In this document: positions 1 to 9,411 of the stretch, one piece after another
Layout: every line of letters begins with the position of its first letter
How positions within the stretch are numbered: the stretch's first letter is position 1
Assembly (NCBI RefSeq): GCF_012910715.1
Contig: NZ_JABBHF010000012.1
Span: 62,001 to 126,000 of the forward strand
Source of the DNA: Flavivirga algicola
GTDB taxonomy: Bacteria; Bacteroidota; Bacteroidia; Flavobacteriales; Flavobacteriaceae
Length of the DNA: 64,000 nucleotides
Direction of reading: 5' to 3'
Notes under the pieces: model-generated
The model's input: only the letters and a program-made list of their open reading frames with translations
Database searches by the model: none
Told to the model about the DNA's origin: nothing
Translations under genes and position numbers: made by a program

Positions 1-2255
1 ATAAATATGCCACTACAGATCTAAACGGTAAGTTTATTATGGAAAATATATGCCCTGGCGAAATTAACATTGTGGTTTCTCATGTAGGATGCAAAGACAA
101 GGTTTTTAATGTTAAAATTAAGGGAGATACTTTCAAAATAATAAATTTAGAGCATCATTTTGAAGAACTGCATGTTGTTGAAGTAAAAGGCAATAACCCG
201 AACAAGGTTACCCAAACCGCCCAAGAAACCATTTTAAAAACCAAAACGATTGAGCGTTACAATTCACTTAGCCTTGGAGATGCCTTAAAACAAGTAAGTG
301 GAGTATCATCCATTAATACGGGTAATACCATAGTTAAGCCCATGATAAATGGTTTACACAGTAGCCGAATAGCTATTATAACAAATGGTGTCCGATTACA
401 GGATCAAGAATGGGGAATTGAACATGCTCCAAACGTTGATTTGAGTTCGGTTGGAGACATTAGCGTGATAAAAGGTTCCAACGCTTTGGCACATGGAGGA
501 GGCGCTATTGGAGGGGTTGTTGTTTTAAATCCATCAAGGGTTATCTTAAAGGATTCTCTTTATGGAAAATCTATAATAAGTGGACAAAGCAACGGTAGGG
601 GTTTTAGTTTCAGCTCTACCTTAACAAAAACCTATACAAAAGGGTGGTATGTAAATGCAACAGCCTCTCTAAAAAACTTAGGAGATTTTGAGACACCCGA
701 TTATAATTTAACCAATACTGGATTGAACAGTAAGGGCTTCTCTGCAAGTACTGGATATAGAACTCTGGAAAAAGGATTTAATATTTTCTATAACTACCTG
801 AATAATGAAATAGGTATTTTAAGAGCTTCTCATATAGGTAATATTGAAGATTTGGTAAACTCAATAAACGGATCTCAACCAGCTGTGATTGAACCGTTTG
901 GCCGAAGCATCAATGCTCCCAAGCAAGAGATTACACATCAAGTGTTTATGGTTGATTTTTATAAGCGATTTAAAAAGCTGGGACGCTGGGAACTTCAATA
1001 CGATTTTCAAAACAACCAGCGCTTTGAGTTTGACATACGCCTTGGAGATGATCGAGATAAGCCAGCTCTGGATTTAAACTTAAAGACGCATAATATCTCA
1101 TCGAGCATTAAAGTTGATGCTTTTGAAAATGTTAAATATAACTTTGGTTTAAGCGGAACTTATCAAAATAATTTTGCGAATCCAGATACAGGTATTAGGC
1201 GATTAATACCTGATTACGACAAGTACGATTTTGGTATTTTTGCTATCTCTAATGTTAAGCTTGGAAGTAGTACAAATTTCGATCTGGGATTACGATATGA
1301 TTTCACTCGTATTGATGCTCAGAAGTTTTATTTGAAAAGCAGATGGGAAGAACGAAATTATGACGTTATTTTTCCTAGTCTGGTTATTGAAGATTTTGGC
1401 ACACAATTACTAACAAATCCCGTTTTCGATTATCATAATATCTCAGTTTCTGCTGGCGTATCTCATGATTTTAATGAAAAACATGCTGTTATATTTAATT
1501 ACGGTTTGTCTCAAAGGCCTCCTAACCCTTCCGAACTGTTTAGCGATGGCTTACATCATTCTGCCGCAAGGATAGAATTAGGTGACTTACGGATTGGTAA
1601 AGAAACGTCAAATAGGGTTTCTGCGACTTATAAATATAAAGTAAATGATGTTTCATTAAACCTGGAAGGTTTTTATAATCACATTAATAATTTCATATAT
1701 ATAAGCCCTACAGGAACAGAACAAACCATAAGGGGAGCCTTTCCTGTTTGGAATTTTCAGCAAACCAATGCCAGGTTATTTGGATTGGATCTTTCTGCAA
1801 ATTATTATTATAATGAACAATGGTCATTAATCAACAAATCTTCAATAATAAAGGCTAGAGATATAAGTGCCAAGCAAGCATTGATTGAAATACCTTCATT
1901 TAAAAGTGTTAACTCACTAAAATTTTCGAATAAGAAATGGTTGGATCTTAATACTGAATTACAAAGTGAATTGGTATTAAGACAAAACGAGTATCCAAAT
2001 AACAATTTTGAAGCTTTTATTCCCACAACGGGAGACAATGTTTTAGTAGATATAAGTACCCCACCACCTGCTTATCATTTACTACACTTTCAAAGTGATA
2101 TTACACTAGAAGTATTTAATAAAACCAAATTAAACATTAGTTTAAACATAAAAAATGTTTTTAACACCTCTTATAGAGAAAACCTTAACAGACTAAGATA
2201 TTTTGCCGATGACTTAGGGAGGAATTTTATGTTACAATTAAAGTTGAATTATTAA
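1..2255 (+). CDS. TonB-dependent outer-membrane receptor, 5' end outside window
   Basis: The reading frame is open from base 3, before the first ATG at 39, so the true start lies to the left of the window. The visible N-terminus (TTDLNGKF, then a beta-rich stretch) is the end of a carboxypeptidase-regulatory-like domain. A plug domain follows, with INGLHSSRIAIITNGVR and IEHAPNVDLSS, then a beta-barrel ending in an aromatic residue (LQLKLNY). The plug and the barrel motif SDGLHHSAARIELG resemble ZnuD-like zinc receptors; that substrate is my inference. The next gene, 17 bases downstream, is a lipoprotein and probably its partner. The family imports metals or metal complexes across the outer membrane using TonB energy. 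Confidence 0.9.
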   Translation, partial: KYATTDLNGKFIMENICPGEINIVVSHVGCKDKVFNVKIKGDTFKIINLEHHFEELHVVEVKGNNPNKVTQTAQETILKTKTIERYNSLSLGDALKQVSGVSSINTGNTIVKPMINGLHSSRIAIITNGVRLQDQEWGIEHAPNVDLSSVGDISVIKGSNALAHGGGAIGGVVVLNPSRVILKDSLYGKSIISGQSNGRGFSFSSTLTKTYTKGWYVNATASLKNLGDFETPDYNLTNTGLNSKGFSASTGYRTLEKGFNIFYNYLNNEIGILRASHIGNIEDLVNSINGSQPAVIEPFGRSINAPKQEITHQVFMVDFYKRFKKLGRWELQYDFQNNQRFEFDIRLGDDRDKPALDLNLKTHNISSSIKVDAFENVKYNFGLSGTYQNNFANPDTGIRRLIPDYDKYDFGIFAISNVKLGSSTNFDLGLRYDFTRIDAQKFYLKSRWEERNYDVIFPSLVIEDFGTQLLTNPVFDYHNISVSAGVSHDFNEKHAVIFNYGLSQRPPNPSELFSDGLHHSAARIELGDLRIGKETSNRVSATYKYKVNDVSLNLEGFYNHINNFIYISPTGTEQTIRGAFPVWNFQQTNARLFGLDLSANYYYNEQWSLINKSSIIKARDISAKQALIEIPSFKSVNSLKFSNKKWLDLNTELQSELVLRQNEYPNNNFEAFIPTTGDNVLVDISTPPPAYHLLHFQSDITLEVFNKTKLNISLNIKNVFNTSYRENLNRLRYFADDLGRNFMLQLKLNY

Positions 2256-2272
2256 TCATTAAAAAATTTAAA

Positions 2273-2842
2273 ATGAAAAATTTAAAAAGCATCTATGTTT
2301 TCCCATTATTAGCTCTATTATTTGTGGCTTGTTCTAACGACGACAATGCTCCAGTACCTGTTATTGAAGAAGAAGTAATCACAACTCTTACGGCTACTTT
2401 GGTACCGAATGGAAGTGGAACGACTATTACACTCCAATCTCGCGATTTAGATGGTAAGGATGGTCCAAATGCGCCCGTTATTGATGTTTCGGGTAATTTA
2501 GCAGCCAATACAACCTATACTGGTAGCTTTGAGATATTAAATGAAACGGAGTCTCCAGCAGAGGATATTACAGAAGAAATTAAGGAAAAAGATGAAGAAC
2601 ACCAGTTCTTTTTTCAAGCTACAAACACTATAGCTAGCTTTACATATTCTGATGCAGACGGCAATGGCAACCCAATAGGGTTAAGTTTTACACTTACAAC
2701 AGGAAGTGCTGGTTCGGGTACAATTACCATTACCCTTAGGCATGAGCCAAACAAAACGGCTAATGGTGTAAAAGATGGAGATATCACCAATGCAGGAGGA
2801 GAAACCGATATCCAAGCGTCCTTCTCTGTAACAGTACAATAA
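2273..2842 (+). CDS. Surface or periplasmic lipoprotein partner of the TonB receptor
   Basis: This 189-residue protein has a lipoprotein signal peptide with the lipid-accepting cysteine at residue 20 (LLFVAC, then SNDD). The mature part is acidic and beta-rich, with two similar segments around residues 35-80 and 110-165. Genes of this type sit directly behind ZnuD-like receptors in Flavobacteriia and are often labelled type 1 periplasmic binding fold superfamily; I recall this and cannot check it here. The 17-base gap and the terminator behind it suggest a two-gene operon. It could bind the receptor's ligand. I see no known catalytic motif. Confidence 0.8.
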   Translation: MKNLKSIYVFPLLALLFVACSNDDNAPVPVIEEEVITTLTATLVPNGSGTTITLQSRDLDGKDGPNAPVIDVSGNLAANTTYTGSFEILNETESPAEDITEEIKEKDEEHQFFFQATNTIASFTYSDADGNGNPIGLSFTLTTGSAGSGTITITLRHEPNKTANGVKDGDITNAGGETDIQASFSVTVQ

Positions 2843-2860
2843 TTATATTTATACCATGTT

Positions 2861-2893
2861 AAAAAATCCCTTTCTCTCCAAAGGGATTTTTTA
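2861..2893 (+). terminator. Rho-independent terminator after TonB receptor/lipoprotein
   Basis: AAAAAATCCCTTT (2861-2873) pairs with AAAGGGATTTTTT (2880-2892) around a six-base loop. The 3' arm doubles as the T-run. It closes the operon of the receptor and its lipoprotein. Confidence 0.9.
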
Positions 2894-3002
2894 TTAAAAT
2901 CAAATTATATATTTAGCATAAAAAAACTATTAGTTTACGGATAATTTACTTTATATTGTAAAAAAAATCCTATATTTAGTCGCTATTTAATACACACATA
3001 TT

Positions 3003-4121
3003 TTGAATAAATATTGTTTTTTTATAGCATGTCTTTTTATTTCCCTTGACTTAGGTGCACAAAACGATAGTTTTGATGTGATGTTGGATAGCATCCAAAA
3101 ATTAAGAAAGCTGTCTAATAATAAAAACCTAGAGACTAGTAAGCATTTATCGTATGCTAAACAGATGAGTGAATTATCCTCTAAAGCAGAAGATAATAGC
3201 ATTGCTGTCAAGTATTATATAAAACTCAAAGACAGCATTCAAAAAAATGAAAGAGCCTTACGAAACAAATATGCCAGAATACAATATGAAACAGATACTT
3301 ATATTCAAGAAACCAAACGCCTAACAACCCAAAATGTATTGATTATTATCATTGGAGCCATCATGCTTTTAATTTTTGCGCTCATCCTTGTCATTAGAAT
3401 CCAAATTACCAAAAACAAAATATTGCGTTTTGAAAGTGAACAACAAAAGGCTAATGAAGAAATTTATACGCTTATGCTTAGACAGCAAGCCAAAGTTGAA
3501 GAGGGGCGGCTTTTAGAGCGTCATCGCATTTCGGAAGAATTACATGATGGTATTTTAAACAGGCTTTTAGGTTCCCGATTGGGATTGGAGTTTTTATCTA
3601 TGGATGAAAAAGAAGATCAAAGTAAAGACAATTACGGTTTCTATATTAATGAAATTAAATCTATTGAAAGAGAAATAAGAGACCTTTCCCATGAGTTAAA
3701 AAACACGCAATTAGATCCAGATAAGGACTTTATTACTATTCTGAAGGATTATGTTAATAAGCAAAGTAACCTTCATACATTTCAATATAGCATTAACCAA
3801 AAATGTAAAATATTCTGGGAAGATATCAATGATTATGTAAAGGTTAATCTATACAGAATTATTCAAGAAGCTATTCAAAACATCATTAAACATGCTAGAG
3901 CGAACAGCATTGCTATTAATTTCTCCTTAAATTCCAATACCTTGCATATAGACATTATAGATGATGGTATAGGCTTCAATTCAAACCAAAAAAATCATGG
4001 AATTGGTTTATCAAATATAGAATCCAGAGTATCCAAGCTTGAAGGTGAATTTAAAATTGCATCTAAAATTAAAAATGGGACGACTTTAGCTTTAAAAATA
4101 CCCCTTTTTAAATCTCTATAA
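3003..4121 (+). CDS. Orphan sensor histidine kinase (HisKA_3/NarX-type)
   Basis: The reading frame has an in-frame stop at 2988 and no early ATG, so TTG at 3003 (or ATT at 3000) is the likely start; it gives a good signal peptide ending near GAQ (residue 20). Residues 25-105 are helical with the YARIQYET segment common to TPR-linked flavobacterial kinases, but only about one TPR's worth is present. One membrane helix spans about 111-133. The kinase core has ERHRISEELHDG with phospho-acceptor H181, then an ATPase domain with DDGIGF and HGIGLSNI. Such kinases normally pair with a LuxR-type response regulator, and none is adjacent. A TATATTTA element at 2971-2978 is a plausible -7 box. The 3' end overlaps the convergent gene by 14 bases. 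Confidence 0.85.
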   Translation: MNKYCFFIACLFISLDLGAQNDSFDVMLDSIQKLRKLSNNKNLETSKHLSYAKQMSELSSKAEDNSIAVKYYIKLKDSIQKNERALRNKYARIQYETDTYIQETKRLTTQNVLIIIIGAIMLLIFALILVIRIQITKNKILRFESEQQKANEEIYTLMLRQQAKVEEGRLLERHRISEELHDGILNRLLGSRLGLEFLSMDEKEDQSKDNYGFYINEIKSIEREIRDLSHELKNTQLDPDKDFITILKDYVNKQSNLHTFQYSINQKCKIFWEDINDYVKVNLYRIIQEAIQNIIKHARANSIAINFSLNSNTLHIDIIDDGIGFNSNQKNHGIGLSNIESRVSKLEGEFKIASKIKNGTTLALKIPLFKSL

Positions 4122-4386
4122 CATCATCTTCTTTTTTAAACACGTAGGTATATAACCACATGAGTGTAAAGGTTGGAATCACATCTAAACCTGGTAAAGC
4201 CTCTTCTACAAAAGTTATTATCCCTGCAATTTTACCTGGTTTTCCTTTATATAGTCTAGTCATTAAATATCCTGCTAAAGGTGCCCAAATAACATCAGCA
4301 AACTCTCCGATGCCTGGAATTATAAAAGACACATAGCCAAGAGCATCAAATATAATGCTCAAAATTAGTTTTTTGTATTTATTCAT
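4108..4386 (-). CDS. Small conserved membrane protein
   Basis: This 92-residue protein has two or three hydrophobic segments (about 8-28, 30-44 and 68-86) separated by a basic loop with YKGKPGK. The motif FIIPGIGEFADVIWAPLAG is glycine/proline rich, as in small bacterial inner-membrane proteins. It is found in many Flavobacteriia without an assigned function. It lies 44 bases downstream of folE on the same strand, so the two may be co-transcribed. Its end overlaps the convergent kinase gene by 14 bases. Confidence 0.7.
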   Translation of the reverse strand: MNKYKKLILSIIFDALGYVSFIIPGIGEFADVIWAPLAGYLMTRLYKGKPGKIAGIITFVEEALPGLDVIPTFTLMWLYTYVFKKEDDVIEI

Positions 4387-4430
4387 TCAGTAATTTTATT
4401 ACTATAAAATAAGCAAGAAACATACCAAAA

Positions 4431-5018
4431 CTATTTCCCTATAAGCTTTAAAAACTCATTACGTGTTTCAATTTTCTCAAACTGTCCTCTAAACCCCGAA
4501 GTTGTGGTTATAGAATTTTGCTTTTGCACCCCACGCATCATCATACACATATGGGATGCCTCTATAACGACTGCCACGCCCTGCGGTTTTAAAGTGTCAT
4601 TTATACAATCTAAAATTTGTTCTGTTAAGCGCTCCTGTACTTGTAAGCGTCTTGCAAAAACATCCACTATTCTTGGCAATTTGCTTAATCCGACAATATG
4701 CCCGTCAGGTATATAAGCAATATGTGCCTTTCCAAAAAAAGGTAAAATATGGTGTTCACAGAGCGAATACAACTCTATATCTTTTACAATAACCATTTCG
4801 TTGTAAGATTCCTTAAACATGGCTCCTTTAAGAATATCAACAGGGTCTTGGTGGTATCCCTGTGTTAAAAACTGCATAGCTTTAGCAGCACGTTCAGGAG
4901 TCTTTAACAAGCCGTCACGTCTTGTGTCCTCCCCTAAATCTTTAATAATATTTTCATATCTGTTTTTAACATCATCTGTTACTTGTATGTTATACTCTTC
5001 GAACTTCTTATATGGCAT
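4431..5018 (-). CDS. folE: GTP cyclohydrolase I
   Basis: This enzyme converts GTP to 7,8-dihydroneopterin triphosphate, the first step of tetrahydrofolate and pterin synthesis. At 195 residues it has the usual length. Visible signatures are [11 protein letters not shown], the zinc-ligand region [11 protein letters not shown] with its Cys and His, PQVER-like VQERLTEQI, and the second zinc cysteine in [10 protein letters not shown]. The C-terminal catalytic half is intact. It acts as a cytoplasmic toroidal homodecamer. The gene probably leads a short operon with the small membrane protein behind it. Confidence 0.97.
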   Translation of the reverse strand: MPYKKFEEYNIQVTDDVKNRYENIIKDLGEDTRRDGLLKTPERAAKAMQFLTQGYHQDPVDILKGAMFKESYNEMVIVKDIELYSLCEHHILPFFGKAHIAYIPDGHIVGLSKLPRIVDVFARRLQVQERLTEQILDCINDTLKPQGVAVVIEASHMCMMMRGVQKQNSITTTSGFRGQFEKIETRNEFLKLIGK

Positions 5019-5301
5019 ATCAGTTTTGTATATTTCTTATTTCAGCGAATATCTTTTTACTTAATTTCTAAAGTTAAGCAAATTTTAGCTTTTGTTTTTA
5101 ATTAATAAAAATGCAAATAAATTTAAAGATATAATGGAATAACATCAGTGGAATTCATCATGAAAAACTTACATTTTCTCCTTATTTTGTTCATTTTATA
5201 GACTTCAATGACCTTAAAATACTCTAAAAGATAAAAAGTAATTACTAAATCGTTGCTAATAAATCTATAAAGTAGTATTTTCAGCGTTCCAATTATTCAA
5301 A

Positions 5302-5964
5302 ATGATTCAAGCAAAAAATATTCATAAATATTACAATGATCTGCACGTATTAAAAGGTGTAGACATTAACATTAAAAAAAATGAAGTTGTTTCTATCGTT
5401 GGAGCTTCTGGAGCTGGCAAAACAACTTTATTACAAATTTTAGGTACTTTAGATTCCGCTTCTCCTAAAGACAAGTTTGAGCTAAGTATCAATAATACCA
5501 GTATCCACGCTCTTAATGATAAAAAACTAGCCAAGTTTAGAAATGAGCATATAGGTTTTATTTTTCAGTTTCATCAATTATTGCCAGAATTTACAGCTAT
5601 AGAAAATGTATGCTTGCCCGCATTTATAAAAGGCACTAAAAAAGCAGATGCAGAAAAACGAGCCAAGGAACTTTTAGATTTTTTAGGTTTATCGCATCGC
5701 TATGACCATAAGCCAAATGAATTGTCTGGTGGCGAACAGCAACGCGTAGCCGTTGCCAGGGCTTTAATAAATAATCCTGATTTAATTTTTGCAGACGAAC
5801 CCTCTGGTAATTTAGATAGTGAATCTGCAGAGATGTTACACAGCCTCTTTTTTAAATTACGTGATGAATACGGACAAACCTTTGTTATTGTTACACATAA
5901 CAAAGAATTAGCCGATCTGGCTGATAGAAAATTAACGATGGTAGATGGAAGGATTGTTAGCTAG
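5302..5964 (+). CDS. lolD: ABC transporter ATP-binding protein, LolD-like
   Basis: This is a 220-residue ATPase of the MacB/LolD group. It has Walker [10 protein letters not shown] (about 34-42), Q-loop [14 protein letters not shown], signature [15 protein letters not shown], Walker [14 protein letters not shown] and the H-loop VTHN. The [18 protein letters not shown] stretch and the extended Q-loop sequence are typical of LolD, which powers release of lipoproteins from the inner membrane to LolA. No lolC/lolE permease gene is in the window, so the assignment rests on the ATPase alone. The gene stands alone, preceded by about 240 non-coding bases. Confidence 0.85.
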   Translation: MIQAKNIHKYYNDLHVLKGVDINIKKNEVVSIVGASGAGKTTLLQILGTLDSASPKDKFELSINNTSIHALNDKKLAKFRNEHIGFIFQFHQLLPEFTAIENVCLPAFIKGTKKADAEKRAKELLDFLGLSHRYDHKPNELSGGEQQRVAVARALINNPDLIFADEPSGNLDSESAEMLHSLFFKLRDEYGQTFVIVTHNKELADLADRKLTMVDGRIVS

Positions 5965-5994
5965 TCCTCTTACCTACTATTTAATGATTAGCTG

Positions 5995-6402
5995 CTATAT
6001 TTTTTTGAATATATACCGACAGCCTTCAGTACATATTATAGTTTTGGGAACTAAAATCAATAAACCTGATTCAAAACTAGCACTATAGGAGATAACACCA
6101 CCATAGTCTTGAACTTTATCACAATCATACATTAAATTTAATGTATTTGATTCAAATCTGAACTCGCCTTGTTTACAACCCAAAAAGTCGTTAGAAACAA
6201 AAGTTCCTTTATTGGAGAAAATGTATTCAGATCCATTCTCAACATCAACTTTATATTGAGGACCTCCAGAACTTATGTATTGTTCAACTAATTTCCATTT
6301 ACCAAAAATAGAGTTATCCTCATATTGTTTTTGCTCATTATCGCTACATCCAAACAAGGAAATTAAAAGAATGAGCATCGCACCAAATTTAAAATAATTC
6401 AT
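5995..6402 (-). CDS. Lipocalin-like lipoprotein
   Basis: The start chosen is the ATG at 6402, because it begins a lipoprotein signal (MNYFKFGAMLILLISLFGC, cysteine 19). The reading frame extends upstream to 6441, but without signal-peptide logic and into the next gene's upstream region. The mature part (about 117 residues) opens with IFGKWKLVEQY, the hallmark of small bacterial lipocalin-like proteins. Four cysteines near the C-terminus (LGC, YDC, IICTEGC) could form disulphides in the periplasm. The ligand is unknown. It is convergent with lolD and divergent from the TIGR02757 gene. Confidence 0.7.
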   Translation of the reverse strand: MNYFKFGAMLILLISLFGCSDNEQKQYEDNSIFGKWKLVEQYISSGGPQYKVDVENGSEYIFSNKGTFVSNDFLGCKQGEFRFESNTLNLMYDCDKVQDYGGVISYSASFESGLLILVPKTIICTEGCRYIFKKI

Positions 6403-6505
6403 TTTTATAAGTTTTCTATTTAGATGATTATATGCGTGCATGGTTGCGTATAATATTTGATGAAATTTTAAATGCTAAACAAATCGGTACTTTAACAAGA
6501 ATACT

Positions 6506-6513
6506 TATTTTTG
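6506..6513 (+). promoter_or_regulatory. -7 element (TATTTTTG) of the TIGR02757 gene
   Basis: TATTTTTG fits TAnnTTTG. It lies 14 bases before the TTG start at 6528 and inside the longer reading frame from 6432, so it favours the shorter protein. No clear -33 element is visible. Confidence 0.4.
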
Positions 6514-6527
6514 AAAAAACTTATTTT

Positions 6528-7292
6528 TTGAACAAAAAAGACCTCAAAGATTTTCTAGATACTAAAGTCGTTCAATATAACAACCCCAAATTTATTGAAA
6601 GCGACCCTATTCAAGTGCCACATCAATTTAGCAAAAAGGAAGATATTGAAATTTCTGGTTTTTTAACGGCTACTATTGCCTGGGGAAACAGGAAAAGCAT
6701 TATTAACAATGCAAAACGATTAATGGACCTACTCGACAACGCTCCTTTCGATTTTGTGTTAAACCACTCTGAAATTGATTTAGAAAAACTACTTCCGTTT
6801 GTTCATAGGACTTTTAATGGTAATGACAGCATCCAATTTATACGATCACTTAAACATATTTACAAAAATCATGATGGTTTAGAAGCTATTTTTTCAAAGT
6901 ATCAAAATACTGAATCTCTACAAGTAGCTATCTCAAAATTTAAATCGGTATTCTTTGAAATCCAACATTTGCAAAGAACACAAAAACATATAAGTGATCC
7001 ATTAAAAAACTCTGCAGCAAAACGTATCAATATGTTTTTACGTTGGATGGTTCGAAATGATCGTACTGGAGTTGATTTTGGTATATGGCAAAGCCTCTCT
7101 TCCAACCAATTATCTTGTCCTTTAGATGTACATTCTGGTAATGTGGCTAGAAAACTGGGACTACTACAACGCAAACAAAATGATGCCAAAGCATTGTTGG
7201 AATTGGATACTGCTTTAAGGGAACTAGATGTAAATGATCCCGTTAAATACGACTTTGCTTTATTTGGCTTGGGTGTTTTTGAGGGGTTTTAA
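6528..7292 (+). CDS. TIGR02757 (DUF2400) family protein
   Basis: The reading frame is open from an ATG at 6432, but family members begin around NKKDLKDFLD. I therefore place the start at TTG 6528, giving 254 residues, the normal family length. Diagnostic stretches are ESDPIQVPHQFSKKEDIEI, GFLTATIAWGNRKSI, RWMVRND and GVDFGIW, followed by CPLDVHSGNVARKLGLL. The family is widespread in Bacteroidota. Its function is unknown to me; no signal peptide is present, so it is cytoplasmic. The 32 upstream residues in the longer frame lack family similarity and overlap the divergent lipoprotein's leader. Confidence 0.85.
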   Translation: MNKKDLKDFLDTKVVQYNNPKFIESDPIQVPHQFSKKEDIEISGFLTATIAWGNRKSIINNAKRLMDLLDNAPFDFVLNHSEIDLEKLLPFVHRTFNGNDSIQFIRSLKHIYKNHDGLEAIFSKYQNTESLQVAISKFKSVFFEIQHLQRTQKHISDPLKNSAAKRINMFLRWMVRNDRTGVDFGIWQSLSSNQLSCPLDVHSGNVARKLGLLQRKQNDAKALLELDTALRELDVNDPVKYDFALFGLGVFEGF

Positions 7293-7363
7293 TATTTCCA
7301 AATTATTGGCTTCTCACATAAAGGTAAAAACCATAAAAAGTGCAATCATTAGGATTTCGGCAT

Positions 7364-7400
7364 AAAAAAACGATTGATAAACTACTGTTTATCAATCGTT
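7364..7400 (-). terminator. Terminator of the M61 peptidase gene
   Basis: AACGATTGATAAAC (7369-7382) pairs perfectly with GTTTATCAATCGTT (7387-7400) around the loop TACT. Read on the minus strand it is followed by seven T (complement of A at 7364-7370), so it ends the gene at 7422. Confidence 0.92.
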
Positions 7401-7421
7401 AGTATCATTTTAATAAATAGA

Positions 7422-9314
7422 TTATCCTTTTAACCAAGCTTCACGCAATGCTTTCTGATCATCGGTAGCATTGGCTTTTTCTATAATAGCCTTACCTGTT
7501 GTATACGCTTGTGTTGTTGTCGTTTTTATCACAACCTCCTCACCGTTTCTATCTAATTTTACTTCAACATCTTTGCCTGGTTTCCACATAAAGACGTTTT
7601 GTAAAACCTGATTCGCGTTTTGCAATGTTAAAAGCTCGCCATCAACAGACTTAATGACATCATTTGCCTGAACGCCCTGTTCTACCCAAAAACTATTTTT
7701 TAATACCATATCCGTGAAAAATATGGTGCCTTTTTGTGGGTCACCGCTAACAATTGGTACACCATTCATTAATATATAATTAGCCTCTATTTTAGCCTCA
7801 CCTATTTCTAAGCCAACCTTTTCGAAAAAGTCTCCATAATTTATAGGAATATCACCAATAACATGCGCATCGAAAAACGCACGTAGCGATGGGTAGGTCA
7901 TAGCCACAATTTCATCAATTAGCTTGTCATCTTCAAATGGTTTGTTTTTTCCATATTTATTGGACAACTCTTTCATTAAAGATAAAATCCCTCTATGTCC
8001 CTTACTTTCTTCACGCATTAAAATGTCAATACACATGCCAATTAATGCGCCTTTTTGATACACGTTTAAGTATTGATCTTTATAAGGCGCCTTTAAAACA
8101 TTTTCGCTCATTATAGTAAAACTCATGGCATCATTCATTTGCTTAGAGCGTTGAATTTTACTCATAACTTTATTATAAAACTCCGCTTCGTCAACAAGCC
8201 CCTGATCTACCTGAAACAATGTTGCAAAATATTCGGTTACCCCTTCATACATCCATAGGTGTTTAGAAAATGTAGGATTGTTATAATCAAAATAATGTAC
8301 ATCTTCAGAATGCACGCTTAAAGGTGTCACAATATGAAAAAACTCATGAGACACCACATCTATCATACTTTCAGCCAAGGCTTCCTTTTCCATCGATTCA
8401 GGTAACACAACTATGGTCGATGTATGGTGTTCTAGCGCTCCAAAACCTTTTGGTGATTCGTCCTTACCTTCAGACAGGTACAAATAAATATCATAGCGTG
8501 GGGTCGCATTGATGTCTCCTAAATACGTTTTTTGAGCCTGCATCATCTTAAATACGGTCTCTTTTAAAGATTTAGCAGAATGTACTTTATTAGGAGAATA
8601 TACGCTTAATACAATTTTAATATCTCCAACCTCAAATTCTTCAACATCCAGATTGCCATACATCATTGGGTTATCGGTAATATCGAAATATCTGGCAGCA
8701 AAATAACTTGTCGTGATGTTTTTTCCATCTTCACTAGTCTTAGACCCTACATTTTGTAATGCTGAAGTGCGTACAAAATCTGCCGAAGCTGTAACATCTA
8801 GTTTATATTGATTGTTTTTTAAAGAGTCAAAGTACCCTATAAAACCATGTAAATTCAGCACATAATTATTCGCTTCAATATTGGTTCCAGAAGGTGAAAA
8901 AGGAGTATCTTTTCCTATCCCTCCATTAACTTCTATATCGTAAGTATCGTTAACCAAATAAGTAATTTTATCCAATTGCTTAGCATTGCTAATAGACCAC
9001 GTGTTGGTATCTACCTTATTAACCTGCATTTCGTTACCTTGATAATCAATCGCTTTAAAATCATCGACATACTTTCCAAAGTCACTTACCGAATAAGTTC
9101 CTTGGATCACTTTAGGTAAGCGATATGTAACAGTTTCCACGGTAAAACGCCCAGGGTCAATGGTTACTGGAGCTTTATCATTATCAATATCTGTTAAGTT
9201 TATTGATGTTGCTATTGGTAAATTTGTTGCTAAATCATTTTTTGTATTCTTTGTAGAATTACAACCTGCCAGTAGAATGCCCGCAAATAATGCAGCCAAT
9301 GTTTTAGTATTCAT
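7422..9314 (-). CDS. M61 family metallopeptidase with PDZ domain (lipoprotein)
   Basis: This 630-residue protein carries a lipoprotein signal (ILLAGC, cysteine 18). The N-terminal half is beta-rich as in glycyl-aminopeptidase-like M61 enzymes. The zinc site is HEFFH at 323-327, followed by the glutamate motif WMYEGVTEYFA near 354-364. A PDZ domain lies at about 525-605 (VEQGVQANDVIKSVDGELL). Family members are periplasmic or surface aminopeptidases with broad specificity. All catalytic residues I know for the family are present. It is a single gene with its own terminator. Confidence 0.92.
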   Translation of the reverse strand: MNTKTLAALFAGILLAGCNSTKNTKNDLATNLPIATSINLTDIDNDKAPVTIDPGRFTVETVTYRLPKVIQGTYSVSDFGKYVDDFKAIDYQGNEMQVNKVDTNTWSISNAKQLDKITYLVNDTYDIEVNGGIGKDTPFSPSGTNIEANNYVLNLHGFIGYFDSLKNNQYKLDVTASADFVRTSALQNVGSKTSEDGKNITTSYFAARYFDITDNPMMYGNLDVEEFEVGDIKIVLSVYSPNKVHSAKSLKETVFKMMQAQKTYLGDINATPRYDIYLYLSEGKDESPKGFGALEHHTSTIVVLPESMEKEALAESMIDVVSHEFFHIVTPLSVHSEDVHYFDYNNPTFSKHLWMYEGVTEYFATLFQVDQGLVDEAEFYNKVMSKIQRSKQMNDAMSFTIMSENVLKAPYKDQYLNVYQKGALIGMCIDILMREESKGHRGILSLMKELSNKYGKNKPFEDDKLIDEIVAMTYPSLRAFFDAHVIGDIPINYGDFFEKVGLEIGEAKIEANYILMNGVPIVSGDPQKGTIFFTDMVLKNSFWVEQGVQANDVIKSVDGELLTLQNANQVLQNVFMWKPGKDVEVKLDRNGEEVVIKTTTTQAYTTGKAIIEKANATDDQKALREAWLKG

Positions 9315-9411
9315 CTAATTGAGTTTAGTTTCTTAATTGACGTGCAAAATACCAATATGTTACGGGCTGTTTTCTTAAGGTTATGTTAAAAAGATAAATT
9401 ATATTCGCTCA

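Noticed and set aside
5156-5201. A 13-codon frame (MKNLHFLLILFIL) like the start of a secreted protein
   Set aside because: Too short to call a gene; it may be chance or a remnant.
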